NCBI GenBank assembly: GCA_019456195.1
Contig: VRUK01000003.1
Span: 35,164-99,163, forward strand
DNA from: Planctomycetota bacterium
GTDB taxonomy: Bacteria; Planctomycetota; Phycisphaerae; Sedimentisphaerales; Anaerobacaceae
DNA length: 64,000 nucleotides
Direction of reading: 5' to 3'
Positions 29,785 through 39,987 of the stretch are shown here, one piece after another (positions within the stretch are counted from its first letter, which is position 1; each line of letters opens with the position of its first letter). A model generated the notes under the pieces. It was not told where the DNA came from. It made no database searches and saw only the letters and a program-made list of their open reading frames with translations. The position numbers and the translations under genes were made by a program.

Positions 29785-32364
29785 TCAGGCTTTTTCAAAC
29801 GTGAATTTGTGTGAGTCGGCGTCGATTTTTATTTTGTCGCCGTCGGCGAATTTACCGGCCAGAAGCTCGGCGGCCAGAGGGTTTTCCAATCGCTGCTGAA
29901 TCGTTCGTTTCAAGGGTCTTGCGCCGAAGGCGGGGTCGTAACCTTCATCCATAATCTGCCGGCGGGCATTGTCGGTGAATTCGAGGGTTATGTGGCGGCC
30001 TTTGAGACGCTCTGCGAGGTAATCGAGCTGGATATCGACAATCGTTCGCAGGTGCTCTTTGTCGAGCATGTGGAAGACGATTATTTCATCGATGCGGTTC
30101 AGGAACTCCGGCTTGAAGAGCTGCTTGAGCGCGTCTTTGACGTGCGCCTCGATTTCCCAGTCGGCGCCGGATTCTTCCGTTAGCTGCTGAATCTGCTGGC
30201 TGGCGATATTGCTTGTCATGATGATGACGGAGTTTTTGAAATCTACGGTCTTTCCTTTTCCGTCGGTCAATCGGCCGTCGTCGAAGACCTGCAGGAGGAC
30301 GTTGAAGACATCCGGATGTGCCTTTTCAATCTCGTCGAGCAGGATGACCGAGTAGGGTTTTCGCCGGACGGCTTCGGTCAGTCGGCCGCCCTCTTCGTAG
30401 CCGACGTAGCCCGGGGGCGAACCGATTAGCCGGGAGACGGAGTGCTGTTCCATAAACTCGCTCATATCGATTCGTATCATAGAGTGTGGGTCGTTAAAGA
30501 GAAAGTCCGCGAGTGCTTTGGAAAGCTCGGTCTTGCCGACACCGGTTGGGCCGAGGAACAGGAGCGTTCCTATCGGCTGGTTCGGATCCGACAGGCCCGA
30601 GCGGCTTCTCCGAACCGCGTTGCAGACGGCGGCGACCGCCTCATCCTGTCCGACTACACGGCGGCAAATTACATCTTCCATTTTCATCAGTCTTTCTCGC
30701 TCGCCGGAGAGTAATTTCACGATGGGTATTCCGGTCCATTTGGAAACAACGTCGGCGATGTGCTCAGCGGTAACTTCACTGCGGATTATGGATTTGTCGG
30801 ATTTGGAAAGCTCGGCTTCTTTTTCCTCGAGGTCTTTTTTCAGGTTTGTGATGGTTTCATACTTCAGACGGGCGGCGGTTTCGAGGTCGCCTTTTCGCTG
30901 GGCGGCTTCAAAGCTGTTTTGGGCCTCTTCGACTTTTTCCTTGATGGTTTTCATCCGGTCGATGTCACCTCTTTCGCTTTCCCACTGTGCGGTGAGCGTT
31001 TTGTCCTGCTGCTGGAGCTCGGCCAACTGCTTTTCGGCTTTTTTTAATCGTTCTTTACTTGCCTTGTCGCTTTCTTTTTTCAGTGCTTCTCGTTCGATTT
31101 GAAGCTGGACTATTTTTCTGCGGATGGTATCCAGCTCGGCCGGCAGTGAATCATTTTCGATACGCAGTTTCGAGGCGGATTCGTCAATCAAATCAATCGC
31201 TTTATCGGGGAGCCAGCGGTCGGTAATGTAGCGGTTTGAAAGGGTCGCGGCGGCGACGAGTGCCGAGTCGGTAATCCGCACCCCGTGGTGGGTGTCGTAG
31301 CGGTCTTTGAGGCCACGGAGGATGGCTATGGTCTCTTCAACGCTCGGCGGATCAATTACAATAGGCTGGAAACGCCTCTCGAGAGCGGCGTCTTTTTCCA
31401 CGTACTTCCGATATTCGTCGATGGTAGTAGCACCTATACAGCGCAAGTCGCCCCGTGCAAGGGACGGCTTTAGCAAATTGCCCGCATCGACGGCGCCTTC
31501 GGCTTTGCCTGCGCCTACTACGGTGTGCAGCTCATCGATGAAAAGGATTATTTGTCCTTCGGCGGCGATGACCTCTTTGAGGACGGCTTTTAGGCGGTCC
31601 TCGAACTCGCCCCTGAATTTTGTTCCGGCTATCAGTGAGCCCATATCCAGAGCGATGATTCTTTTGTTCTTGAGGCCTGTAGGGACATCGCCTGCGATTA
31701 TTCGCTGGGCGAGGCCTTCGACGATTGCGGTTTTGCCGACGCCCGGTTCGCCGATGAGTACGGGATTATTTTTCGTTCTGCGGTTGAGGACCTGCATACA
31801 CCGGCGAATTTCCTGGTCTCTGCCGATGACGGGGTCGAGCTTTCCCTTTTTCGCCATCTCCAGAAGGTCAATGCCGTAGCGTTCGAGGGCTTTGTATTTA
31901 TCTTCGGGGTTCTGGTCGGTTATTTTTTCCGGGCCGCGAATCTCTTTAAGGGCGCTTTCAATCTGTTCGGCGGTGACGGAGTTTAGGTGCAGTATCTCTT
32001 TTGCGTCACTTTGTACCGAAGCAAGAGAAATGAACAGATGCTCGACGCTGAGGTATTCGTCGCCCATAGCATCGGCCCTGTTTTGTGCGTCCAGGACAAT
32101 CTGGCTCAGGGCCGGGTCGGGCATGAGCGGATTAGTGCCGGAGCCCTGTGGCAGCCGCTCAAGCTCGCTGGCGGTCATCTCTTTAATTCGCGAGACATTA
32201 GCGCCTATCTTTTTAAGAATCTCGATTGTGATGCCATTATCCTCGCCGCCTACAGCGGACAGAAGATGCAGCGGCGACATAACAGTATGCGATTTTGCCA
32301 TCACAATCTGCTGGGCGGTAGCCAATGCTTCCTGGGCTTTTAGTGTGAATTTATCGAATTTCAT
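29785..32364 (-). CDS. clpB: ATP-dependent disaggregase ClpB
   Basis: Cytosolic Hsp100 chaperone that threads aggregated proteins together with DnaK. It has the N-terminal Clp_N repeats ([20 protein letters not shown]), the first AAA module with Walker [14 protein letters not shown], a long middle coiled coil (about 410-520) that identifies ClpB, and the second AAA module with Walker [15 protein letters not shown]. The ClpB-type C-terminal domain ends the protein. The open frame begins 12 codons earlier, but AAAGG upstream of the ATG at 32364 matches the conserved N-terminus. No CIRCE or other heat-shock operator was recognised in the 300 bp upstream. Confidence 0.98.
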   Translation of the reverse strand: MKFDKFTLKAQEALATAQQIVMAKSHTVMSPLHLLSAVGGEDNGITIEILKKIGANVSRIKEMTASELERLPQGSGTNPLMPDPALSQIVLDAQNRADAMGDEYLSVEHLFISLASVQSDAKEILHLNSVTAEQIESALKEIRGPEKITDQNPEDKYKALERYGIDLLEMAKKGKLDPVIGRDQEIRRCMQVLNRRTKNNPVLIGEPGVGKTAIVEGLAQRIIAGDVPTGLKNKRIIALDMGSLIAGTKFRGEFEDRLKAVLKEVIAAEGQIILFIDELHTVVGAGKAEGAVDAGNLLKPSLARGDLRCIGATTIDEYRKYVEKDAALERRFQPIVIDPPSVEETIAILRGLKDRYDTHHGVRITDSALVAAATLSNRYITDRWLPDKAIDLIDESASKLRIENDSLPAELDTIRRKIVQLQIEREALKKESDKASKERLKKAEKQLAELQQQDKTLTAQWESERGDIDRMKTIKEKVEEAQNSFEAAQRKGDLETAARLKYETITNLKKDLEEKEAELSKSDKSIIRSEVTAEHIADVVSKWTGIPIVKLLSGERERLMKMEDVICRRVVGQDEAVAAVCNAVRRSRSGLSDPNQPIGTLLFLGPTGVGKTELSKALADFLFNDPHSMIRIDMSEFMEQHSVSRLIGSPPGYVGYEEGGRLTEAVRRKPYSVILLDEIEKAHPDVFNVLLQVFDDGRLTDGKGKTVDFKNSVIIMTSNIASQQIQQLTEESGADWEIEAHVKDALKQLFKPEFLNRIDEIIVFHMLDKEHLRTIVDIQLDYLAERLKGRHITLEFTDNARRQIMDEGYDPAFGARPLKRTIQQRLENPLAAELLAGKFADGDKIKIDADSHKFTFEKA

Positions 32365-32665
32365 TGTTAACCTTTTATATTTACACAGACGCAATTTCAA
32401 TTACAGAAGCTCTCTAACCTTATATGAGCAAACAGCGTGCCGAAACAAGGTGAAATTGTAATTGCTGCTGTTATAGATAGTTACGGTTTTCCTGGCTTTC
32501 GGGTACGTGCCAATTTGGCAGGTATTTGCCTGCATTAGTATATAGGAAGTCCGTGTTCGATATCGATGATTGACTATTTGGATTCAAAGTTGAGATGAGC
32601 GAATTTAGCGAAGAGTTCGGCCTTATTGAAAGCTCTTGGCCCGGCAGTGAAAATTGCGGCGGGGA
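32365..32665. other. Intergenic region upstream of clpB and downstream of the lipoprotein gene
   Basis: No gene is supported here. It should contain the clpB promoter on the - strand, but no clear sigma-70 or heat-shock element could be picked by eye. Confidence 0.45.
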
Positions 32666-33049
32666 TTATTGGCCGCCGCCTACCCAGCCGGTTTTCGTAT
32701 TGTAGATGAAGTTGCCTCTGAGGCGGGTACTGATGTACACGGCGTCGCCGTTGATGGCGAAGACGGCCTCGAGCTTTTTTCTTATTTTGATTTGTGCCGC
32801 ACCGTTTTGAGAAAGTGCGAAGTGCAGGTCTTCTCCGTGCTGGAGAATCTGATTATCGGAAAAGCCCGCACCACGCATTACCCTTACAATGTCATCAGAG
32901 CTTAGAGTAAGTACGTTCTGGTTATTAACCGGAAAGATCTCAAAGCCTCTGTTTCCTACACAACCACCCAAACCAAAAGCCAGAAGTGTCAGCAGCAATG
33001 ATATAAAAATCACATCGAAGTTTTTTGATCTCTGACTAATTGGTTTCAT
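32666..33049 (-). CDS. Small lipoprotein, unknown function
   Basis: A 127-aa protein. The signal ends in a lipobox-like FGLGGC (Cys near residue 30). The mature part is a compact domain with SSDDIVRVMRGAGFSDNQIL and KIRKKLEAVFAINGDAVYISTRLRG. No family recognised. GAGGAG precedes the ATG. It lies 28 bp downstream of the secretin gene on the same strand, so it could be a pilotin-like or structural partner of the secretin (inference from position only). Confidence 0.65.
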   Translation of the reverse strand: MKPISQRSKNFDVIFISLLLTLLAFGLGGCVGNRGFEIFPVNNQNVLTLSSDDIVRVMRGAGFSDNQILQHGEDLHFALSQNGAAQIKIRKKLEAVFAINGDAVYISTRLRGNFIYNTKTGWVGGGQ

Positions 33050-33077
33050 AGTTATTATCTCCTCTTAGTACGTCCCT

Positions 33078-36000
33078 TTATCTAAGCGGACGTGATAAAC
33101 TTCTCCGCAGGCTCGCCCTAAAATCGACTTCCCTTGGTTGGCTTAGTGCCTGACCCATCGGAGCCTGACCCATTGGCGCCTGCCGCCGTATTGGTGCTTG
33201 TCCCATTGGGGCCTGTATTCCGTATGTGGGCTGTTGGGTATAACTGGTCTCCTGGCTCGAATCGGGTATTATGTGTGCCGTAACGAATACAGCAATCTCC
33301 CTCGATGCCCCTTCGTCGTTCGTATTCTTGAACAATCCACCGATAAACGGAAGCTTACTGAGGCCAGGCACCCGTCTTTTGTCGGTACGTGTTCTGTTCT
33401 CGGTCAGGCCGGCAAGAGCAACGGTTCCACCGTCTTTGATACGGACGGTGTTCGAAGATGTTCTGCGTGTAACGACCGGAAGGTCGCTTTCCCTGCCGCG
33501 AGGTATGCTGTCACTGACTTCGATGGCCAGATCCAGCGTAATATCATTATTGTCCCCAATGTGGGGTGTGATATTTAACTTGGTTCCGGACTCAATCTTT
33601 TCCAGCTCGGAATAGAAAGAGCCGAAGACGTTTTGTGCTTGGGTCTGGCTTCCAGTCATGAAATAGTACTCTTCGGTCATAACAGAGATATCGGCCATCT
33701 TGCCATCCTGGGCCAATATCTGAGGATTGGCAATTATGGTAGCCTCGTCATTCTGAGAAAGAAGATTCAATGTTGCTGTAAGTGCATTTGTAAAAGATGC
33801 ATCAGGAGCATAGCCGATTTGGAAACCCGAGGCTAGTTGGCCGCCTAAGTCCAATAAGCTTCCCCCTCTGTTTTGCAGGTCGTTGCCGAAAAGTCCGCCG
33901 CTTACTGTCGGCCAATTCCACTGTACGCCCAGGTTCAGGAGATTTCCTCGTTCCATTACCACGATACGTGCATCCAGGAGGACCTGTTGGCGAACTTTGT
34001 CGATTTTTTTGAGGTCGGCGATGATACGATCGGCCAGGGCTGGCGGTGCAGTAACAACCACTGTATATGTATCAGTTACGGGATTTGTAGCAGTTCTGAG
34101 CTCGGGGGTTTCGGCCTGTACGTAAGGCCTGAATGCTGTGGATAGAAGGCTTACAGCGGCCTGGGCCGTGACGTAGTTCATTTGCATCCGGCGGGTTTCG
34201 CTCATACGTGCGAACATCGAATTTTGTAGGCCTCCTGAAGTAATTTCTCCAGAGGCAACAAGATAGTAATGCTCTGTTTTCTTCCAGACATAGGGAGTTC
34301 CGGCCAGGACGATATCGAGCGCTGTTCCAACGGGGACACCTTTTAATGTAACGGCTACAATACCTACGACAGTTTCATCTGGGATAATGGTGACGTTTGC
34401 GTCTGCGGCGATAGTCTGAAGTACATCAAGCAGCGGGTCATCGACAAAAGTATTAGTAATAAGCACTTCTTGTGGAGCGACAGTGCCTGGTTCCATTAAT
34501 GCAGGAGCTTCCCGCTGCTTAATAAGTTCATCTAATTGCTGTTGTATCAGCTCCAACCCTGTGAGCGGTTTTGCCGGCTCAGTACTGGTAACAACAGGAG
34601 GAGGAGGCAAAGGTATTGCACCTCCGGTCCATTGATCGCCCTGCGGCACCGTGACTGCCGTTCGAACGGGTGTCGTTGTTGGCGGAAGCGTACCTGTAGG
34701 TCTTCGTGTAGGAATAATTGCCGAAACGGGCATATCATCCTTCCAGTTTTCGATAATGTTGCTGGTGTAAGGCTTGCTCTGGAACGAGAAGCCTTCTTTA
34801 TCCAGCGAAATTTCACCGGTCCAGTTATATGGTACTTCAACACTGAAGAGGCCCTTATCATTAGTAACGGCAGTACCTCCGCCATTATTTGCCGTGACCT
34901 TGACGCCACTAATACCTGTTCCGCCAACCATCACAGCATCGGAGATGGTAAACGTCCGTACTATTGCTGTGAAGACCTGATTGGTCTGGTTTCTTGTAGT
35001 GGGCACAGCGTATCTTTTAGTTGTCGGTCTGAAGTTATGACCCAGGAGTGTAGGTGTTACTACTCCGCGCCAGCCGTATTCTACGGTCAGTTCGTACTCG
35101 CCATTTTCATTAGTGGTAGCGGAACCTCCGTCGCTGTCTGCTATAACAAATATACCTTCGACAGATATGCCCTTATCAGTGCGTATAGTGCCGGCAATGG
35201 TACGTTTTTCTTTTGATGCATAATAGTCGCGATTAACCTCATTGCCATACAGCTCAGGGTATTCTATTTCAGCCGGATCAAATGTGTAGCCTGCCTTTAC
35301 GGGCATAATTTTTCCGTTCCAGCCATATTTGACAGTGATGTTGTAAGTTCCGTCCGGATTGCTCATAACAGCTCTTCCGGGCAGACCTTTAAGTGTTGCA
35401 CCGCCAACTCCGACAGAACCGCTGATTGTAAAGGTTATCTCTTTGCCGGTATAGTTACGATTTTTCTGGTCTTTTGTAATAGCGGCGTATGTATTATCAA
35501 CTGGGTTGAACTCATAGCCGTCCTTTATAGGTATAACAATACCGCTGAAGCCCCAGTCAACTGTTGCGCTGTACGCGCCGCCAGGACCGGTGACCAGATT
35601 GCCGGGCAGGCCTTCCATTGTTACACCCTCCATACCGGCCGAGCCGGAAATTGTTAACATAATCGGCTCCGGAGTGTAATTCTGATTGGCCTTATCGGAG
35701 GTAAGTTTGGTGTGGTTCATTGTAGAGGGTACAAATTTATAACCTGCTTTTACCGCCTTTATGCTTCCGTTCCAACCCCATTCAACGATGGCGCTGTAAT
35801 AGCCGTTCTCGTCGGTAAAGACGGCAGGTTCCGGAAGTCCGGTCAGTTCTACTGAATCCATACCAGCGCTGCCGGATATTGTAAAAGTAATCGGATTTGC
35901 ATAGTAATCCTGATTTGGATACGAAGTCATAATATCGGTATATGGCATCTCAGCCGGCTCAAAGGTGTATCCAGCTTTTTCCGGCTTGACCATACCAGTC

Positions 36001-36692
36001 CAGTTGAAAGGAACTGTTGTTACGCTATATGCACCGTTTCTGCCGGACTTCGGATTACCCGGCAGACCTTTCAATGTTACTCCCTCAACCCCGGCTGAGC
36101 CTGAGATTGTAAAGGTAACGATTGCACCGGTATAGTTCTGATTCGGCATGTCCCTGTTGACGTTAGTGTATGGTTTACTTCCTGGTGTGAACAAATAACC
36201 ATCTTTCATTGGCGCAGCGCTGCCTGAGAAGCCGAAGTCCACAATGGCCTCGTAAGTTCCGTTGGCGGCAGTAACCGGAGAACCGGGCAGGCCGTCCATT
36301 GCTACGTCTTTCATTGGTTTACCGTTAATAGATACCAAACCTGAGATTTTATACGTCTTGAGCTTGGCGACGTAGTCCTGGTTAGTCTGGTCACTGGTAA
36401 CCTTTGGATAGCTTGTTTGTTGTGGCTCGAAGGTAAAACCGGGCAATACAGGCGTAACAGTGCCTTTCCAGCCGTATTTCACAACGGCGCTGTAGTCGCC
36501 GTTACCATCGGTAACTGTGTTCGGAAGACCGTTCATAGTCACTCCAGGTTGCCCCGTTGAGCCGGAGATTGTGAAAGTTACCATTTGCCCTTCAATCGCG
36601 GCCTGGACGTTGACATTCAACGCGCAGATCAAAACAGCGAAGAGGATTACCGTACCGTCCGATAAAAATTTACTGATCTTTTTCATTGCCAT
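33078..36692 (-). CDS. Secretin-family outer-membrane protein with eight N-terminal repeats
   Basis: A 1204-aa exported protein. After the signal peptide (about 1-32) come eight repeats of about 70-80 residues (35-660). Most start TFTISGSxGxxGVxxxGLPG and contain a G-W/F-x-G turn and a closing Tx-x-x-NQxY; they resemble beta-sandwich adhesin or carboxypeptidase-regulatory-like repeats. A Pro/Thr-rich linker (about 670-720) follows. An STN-type secretin N-domain holds LLDVLQTIAADANVTIIPDE and VTLKGVPVGTALDIVLAGTPYVW. The secretin pore region includes LLDARIVVMERGNLLNLG and RVPGLSKLPFIGGLFKN. The C-terminus ends in MGQAP repeats. The usual substrate channel role is inferred; having adhesin-like repeats before a secretin is unusual. 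Confidence 0.9.
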   Translation of the reverse strand: MAMKKISKFLSDGTVILFAVLICALNVNVQAAIEGQMVTFTISGSTGQPGVTMNGLPNTVTDGNGDYSAVVKYGWKGTVTPVLPGFTFEPQQTSYPKVTSDQTNQDYVAKLKTYKISGLVSINGKPMKDVAMDGLPGSPVTAANGTYEAIVDFGFSGSAAPMKDGYLFTPGSKPYTNVNRDMPNQNYTGAIVTFTISGSAGVEGVTLKGLPGNPKSGRNGAYSVTTVPFNWTGMVKPEKAGYTFEPAEMPYTDIMTSYPNQDYYANPITFTISGSAGMDSVELTGLPEPAVFTDENGYYSAIVEWGWNGSIKAVKAGYKFVPSTMNHTKLTSDKANQNYTPEPIMLTISGSAGMEGVTMEGLPGNLVTGPGGAYSATVDWGFSGIVIPIKDGYEFNPVDNTYAAITKDQKNRNYTGKEITFTISGSVGVGGATLKGLPGRAVMSNPDGTYNITVKYGWNGKIMPVKAGYTFDPAEIEYPELYGNEVNRDYYASKEKRTIAGTIRTDKGISVEGIFVIADSDGGSATTNENGEYELTVEYGWRGVVTPTLLGHNFRPTTKRYAVPTTRNQTNQVFTAIVRTFTISDAVMVGGTGISGVKVTANNGGGTAVTNDKGLFSVEVPYNWTGEISLDKEGFSFQSKPYTSNIIENWKDDMPVSAIIPTRRPTGTLPPTTTPVRTAVTVPQGDQWTGGAIPLPPPPVVTSTEPAKPLTGLELIQQQLDELIKQREAPALMEPGTVAPQEVLITNTFVDDPLLDVLQTIAADANVTIIPDETVVGIVAVTLKGVPVGTALDIVLAGTPYVWKKTEHYYLVASGEITSGGLQNSMFARMSETRRMQMNYVTAQAAVSLLSTAFRPYVQAETPELRTATNPVTDTYTVVVTAPPALADRIIADLKKIDKVRQQVLLDARIVVMERGNLLNLGVQWNWPTVSGGLFGNDLQNRGGSLLDLGGQLASGFQIGYAPDASFTNALTATLNLLSQNDEATIIANPQILAQDGKMADISVMTEEYYFMTGSQTQAQNVFGSFYSELEKIESGTKLNITPHIGDNNDITLDLAIEVSDSIPRGRESDLPVVTRRTSSNTVRIKDGGTVALAGLTENRTRTDKRRVPGLSKLPFIGGLFKNTNDEGASREIAVFVTAHIIPDSSQETSYTQQPTYGIQAPMGQAPIRRQAPMGQAPMGQALSQPREVDFRASLRRSLSRPLR

Positions 36693-36717
36693 AAGTCAAT
36701 GTCCCTTTCTGTAGCCA

Positions 36718-36799
36718 TTAACCGGCAGAACTACAGCTCTTTTGCCTTGTATCGGCAATCCAGCCTGATTCTTTAGTAAAAAATGACTTTGCCGGTTAA
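36718..36799 (-). promoter_or_regulatory. Structured leader of the secretin gene (inverted repeat)
   Basis: A perfect 10-bp inverted repeat TTAACCGGCA / TGCCGGTTAA encloses 62 nt. On the - strand it begins right after the stop codon of the upstream gene and ends about 25 nt before the secretin start region. The span and position suggest a folded 5' leader or an intercistronic stabilising hairpin. No riboswitch class was recognised; other arms inside the loop were not resolved. Confidence 0.5.
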
Positions 36800-38479
36800 C
36801 TACCATTGTACCTCGATTTTTTCCCCAAGATTGTCCTGTAACTGTAAAACTTCTATGACCTTTTGCCCTCCCTGGGCCATGACTCGTATACCAATTTGTT
36901 GCTCTGTTGTTTCTGCCAGGTCTGGGCCGTATCTCAACTCGGCCGCGAGACGGTAAATGCCAACGGGGACTCTGGTAATATCGATAACCCCGGAGTAATC
37001 CCTTGCCTCGAAAGGCAGAATCATAGTTGTTTTCCTGCTTATAAGCGCGGCCATTGCCTTTGGATCTCCCGAAGAGTCTACAATAGCGGCCCTGCATCTG
37101 AGTGGCGTAAAGTGGATTCGACCGAAATTGCCGTACCTGGCGACGACATAATACTCAGAACCGCCTTTCAGGGCGGGCGTTAGCTTCATTCCGTGAACAT
37201 AAGGGTCGGCATTTATATTCTTATTTGCAACGCTGATCGGCGCAGTTGTTACGCCTCCACTCTGGCCATCGGCATAGGTGCTGACAAAGCCAAGAAGGGC
37301 GTAATAACAGGGAATCGATCCTGATACATTGTTGGGCATCTTTGATATAATGCGTATGCTCTGCTGGGCACGGCTGCGCAGCTTAAATTCCTTAGGCTCA
37401 ATCTGAAGCCATCCGCGGCAGTCCAGATCGTCGCCCTTTAAATCTCCGAAAGCAACTCCCAAAAGACTCTGCGGCATCCGAATAGCGGCTCGAACATTAA
37501 CGGTCTCATCCGAGGCATTATAGATTTTTATCGCTTCGACGCGGGTAGCCCCAGGTATTGAGTTTATTGAAACACTACCGGGCAGCAGGTCAATAGGCGC
37601 ATCTGCGGCCACTTTTTTGATATTTGGGTCGCCTGCGAAATCCATTTCATCGGTAATTCTCTGGTCACGTCGGCCGTCAACGTACAGCCATCCTCCTACC
37701 TTGTATTTTGCCGGTGGCAGCGTCTTTCCGATGTTGGCTCTTAATTTTAATTTGGCCCCCGGGATTATGCTGGCACTAATGAATTCCGTGGTTGTAATTT
37801 CCCGCCAGTGTCCGTCAAGAAAGCCTTTGATTTGGGCAAATCCCTTCAGATGGGAACGTGTCCCGCCGTTATTATCAATGCTCATTATGACATGTGTTGT
37901 TGCCGGATTTGCCTTGAAGGCATTAACGGACTCAAGTTCCATTTTTTTAAGTTTTATGTCATGTCGCATTGGTCTGCCCTGTACATCAATAAATACAGGG
38001 ACTAAAAAGCGTATTCTTACACCGAATTCAGCTAACCGGCCGGGCCTGGGTCTTACGCTTGCAACAATCGCGGCAGTGTAGAATCCGCGAGTACGAATCG
38101 GTACTCTTATATTTACCCTTACGCGAGCTGATCCCATCGGACTAATTTCAACATAATCTTTTGCCAGGCTTATCCACGATTTACACGTAGAAAGGTCCGA
38201 TCTATCGAAATCTTTATCATTAGGCTCAATGATTAGCCACTGGCCGTTCTCTTGCTGGGTAAGATCGACGACTGATAATTCTATCTCGTGGACCTCGTTC
38301 GGGTCGAAACTTTGAAGCCCAAGCGATGTTTCAAACCGTTGCTTAGGCATAAGCGGAAGGTCCATTCTCATAGGCTGGACAATAAACTGACCGAAAGCAG
38401 ACCCCCCGGAGACAAACACACTCAGCGCAATTACTATTGCGAAAGCCAGATGGTTTTGAGCGACTTTTTGCTTCCTCAC
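36800..38479 (-). CDS. Large exported protein of the envelope cluster
   Basis: A 559-aa exported protein (signal about 1-30, ending near SAFGQ). The mature part has several segments of beta-sandwich type, e.g. FIVQPMRMDLPLMPKQRFE, RVRVNIRVPIRTRGFYTAAIVA, VHMKLTPALKGGSEYYVVAR-like elements and a final EIKVQ-type strand. It resembles the DUF916/PapD-chaperone style of extracellular beta-protein, but no family was certain. The open frame reaches 38542; the GTG at 38479, preceded by GGGAGG, is the better start. It precedes the secretin gene and shares its orientation, with the 110-bp leader between them. Confidence 0.7.
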   Translation of the reverse strand: MRKQKVAQNHLAFAIVIALSVFVSGGSAFGQFIVQPMRMDLPLMPKQRFETSLGLQSFDPNEVHEIELSVVDLTQQENGQWLIIEPNDKDFDRSDLSTCKSWISLAKDYVEISPMGSARVRVNIRVPIRTRGFYTAAIVASVRPRPGRLAEFGVRIRFLVPVFIDVQGRPMRHDIKLKKMELESVNAFKANPATTHVIMSIDNNGGTRSHLKGFAQIKGFLDGHWREITTTEFISASIIPGAKLKLRANIGKTLPPAKYKVGGWLYVDGRRDQRITDEMDFAGDPNIKKVAADAPIDLLPGSVSINSIPGATRVEAIKIYNASDETVNVRAAIRMPQSLLGVAFGDLKGDDLDCRGWLQIEPKEFKLRSRAQQSIRIISKMPNNVSGSIPCYYALLGFVSTYADGQSGGVTTAPISVANKNINADPYVHGMKLTPALKGGSEYYVVARYGNFGRIHFTPLRCRAAIVDSSGDPKAMAALISRKTTMILPFEARDYSGVIDITRVPVGIYRLAAELRYGPDLAETTEQQIGIRVMAQGGQKVIEVLQLQDNLGEKIEVQW

Positions 38480-38868
38480 TTTTTCTACCTCCCAATAACT
38501 TAATATGCTAATAAATGCAAAGTGGAATACGGATAATTCCAAAGTTACTTGTACTCTTAAGATTCTAAGTCTATTATTGCATCTTTAATTATATTTTCGT
38601 GGTCAGTTTCATGGATATTTATACCAATATTGCTGCTTTTATCTTTTCGGCTGTTTGATATCTTTACTTTTTGTAATTCCTTCCCAAATCCCCATAGTGA
38701 CAGCCAATCCGCAAATCTAACCTTGCAAGAGCCCTTTTGGCTCGATAACTACATTTACGCTTATCTTCCTTCCTTCGCCCGTATTTATTTATTACCAAGT
38801 CTATCATTTTCCTGCTTGAATGTCAAGCATATTTTGCCCATTTATCCTATATTGACAAAATTGTTTTC

Positions 38869-38907
38869 AAAAAAAACAGAAGGGGCAGATTTTACGTTTG
38901 CCCCTTC
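38869..38907 (-). terminator. Rho-independent terminator of the 39.0-kb gene
   Basis: On the - strand a stem GAAGGGGCA / TGCCCCTTC with an 11-nt loop is followed by a run of eight T. It is 100 bp past the stop codon of the Cys-rich protein gene that ends at 39006. A near-identical terminator follows the second copy at 39866-39905. Confidence 0.85.
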
Positions 38908-39005
38908 CAATTAACATGCTTTTTGACATATCTCAGTAGAGGATTTCGGACGTTCGAGACAAGGCCTGTTAAAGCCTCTGGGCTCTACTGAAACTATCCT
39001 GCCTA

Positions 39006-39530
39006 TTAGCTGCCTGTATCCGGAGGCTTTACGTTTATCGTTATTTCGCCAACCGTCGTATTTTCAGCCGGTTCGGCTGCCCTCCAGATCTCAGCGTTCC
39101 ACGCATCGAGACAAATTGTCAATTTTTCCCAGTCACCTGTTGAACCGCTGATCTGATTTTTATCATCCTTCCAGTACACTTTCGTATCCTGGAGGATGGC
39201 TCCAACCTTGGTTAACAAGGCGCCGAAGATTGCCGGGAAGTTGGCTTTGACTTCAATATCTTCGCAGTCTGAGTAGCACGGGAAGTCGCCGCTGTCTCTG
39301 CCGATAGTTACACAATCTACCTGTACCAGCTTAAGCTCGCGCTTGTTACACTCTTTAAGCTGTACATAATGCCCTACGTCCATATACACGGGCATTTTGC
39401 AGAGGTCTATTGCTTTGTACTCCCAGGGCCAGTCGCCATCTCTTTTGATGGCCGGGTCGCCCGCCCGGACAGTCGTAACCATCATAGCTGCGACTGCCAG
39501 TGCAATCATACATTTCTTTACCATTTTCAT
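39006..39530 (-). CDS. Cys-rich exported protein A
   Basis: A 174-aa protein (from the internal ATG) with a signal peptide (MKMVKKCMIALAVAAM). Its mature part has six conserved Cys (IDLCKMP, LKECNKREL, VDCVTIG, FPCYSDCEDIE, ICLDAWN-type) and is about 80% identical by eye to the gene at 39988. It ends PPDTGS. No known family. The frame is open 23 codons upstream, but the start used matches the paralogue's. It is preceded by a conserved structured leader and followed by its own terminator, so it can be expressed as a single unit. A surface or pilus-like role is inference. Confidence 0.72.
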   Translation of the reverse strand: MKMVKKCMIALAVAAMMVTTVRAGDPAIKRDGDWPWEYKAIDLCKMPVYMDVGHYVQLKECNKRELKLVQVDCVTIGRDSGDFPCYSDCEDIEVKANFPAIFGALLTKVGAILQDTKVYWKDDKNQISGSTGDWEKLTICLDAWNAEIWRAAEPAENTTVGEITINVKPPDTGS

Positions 39531-39690
39531 ATCCCCCTCAGAATTGTTGCTCCATGAAGGGCCAATTTTTCTGGCCTTTGGAGCTATTAATATTTCCATA
39601 GCCCAGGCTGACAGCCTTGGCTATACGTTTAGCCGGATAAACATTTATTCCTCGTTGTTGATGATTATTTCCGCTTTAGTGCCAACCTGA
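39531..39690 (-). promoter_or_regulatory. Conserved structured 5' leader, copy 1
   Basis: On the - strand, reading toward the gene: GGCACTAAAGCGG, then GGCTAAACGT. A hairpin follows (ATAGCCAAGGCT-GTC-AGCCTGGGCTAT, one mismatch), then GGAAAT and a second arm GCTCC ... GGAGC enclosing AGGCCA / TGGCCCT. The same blocks occur in the same order upstream of the paralogue at 40512. Stem positions differ in compensating ways between the two copies (see copy 2), so it is probably a conserved RNA leader. No riboswitch class matches. Confidence 0.6.
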
Positions 39691-39865
39691 CTAATGACCT
39701 ATAAAAATCAGGATTTCCATCCCCAAATCGATATTTGCTGAAACTATCTCGCTCGCGCTTGTATTCCTTACTTTTGTCCGTATTAAATTATTACTAAGTA
39801 TATCATTTTTCAGCTAAAATGTCAAGGGCAAATTACCTAAACCGCCCAGATTGACAGGAATGTTT

Positions 39866-39905
39866 AAAAAAAACAGGAGGGGCAGATTTTAACATCTACC
39901 CCTCC
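39866..39905 (-). terminator. Rho-independent terminator of the 40.0-kb gene
   Basis: A stem GGAGGGG / CCCCTCC with an inner part of about 16 nt is followed on the - strand by eight T. It lies 85-120 bp beyond the stop codon of the second Cys-rich protein and mirrors the terminator at 38869-38907, so the whole unit including the terminator was duplicated. Confidence 0.85.
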
Positions 39906-39987
39906 ATATTTACATCTTTTTGACATATCCCGGTACTTCTAAGAAGTGCCTTTAAAGCTACACTTCTATAAGGGACTGTCCTGCTGA

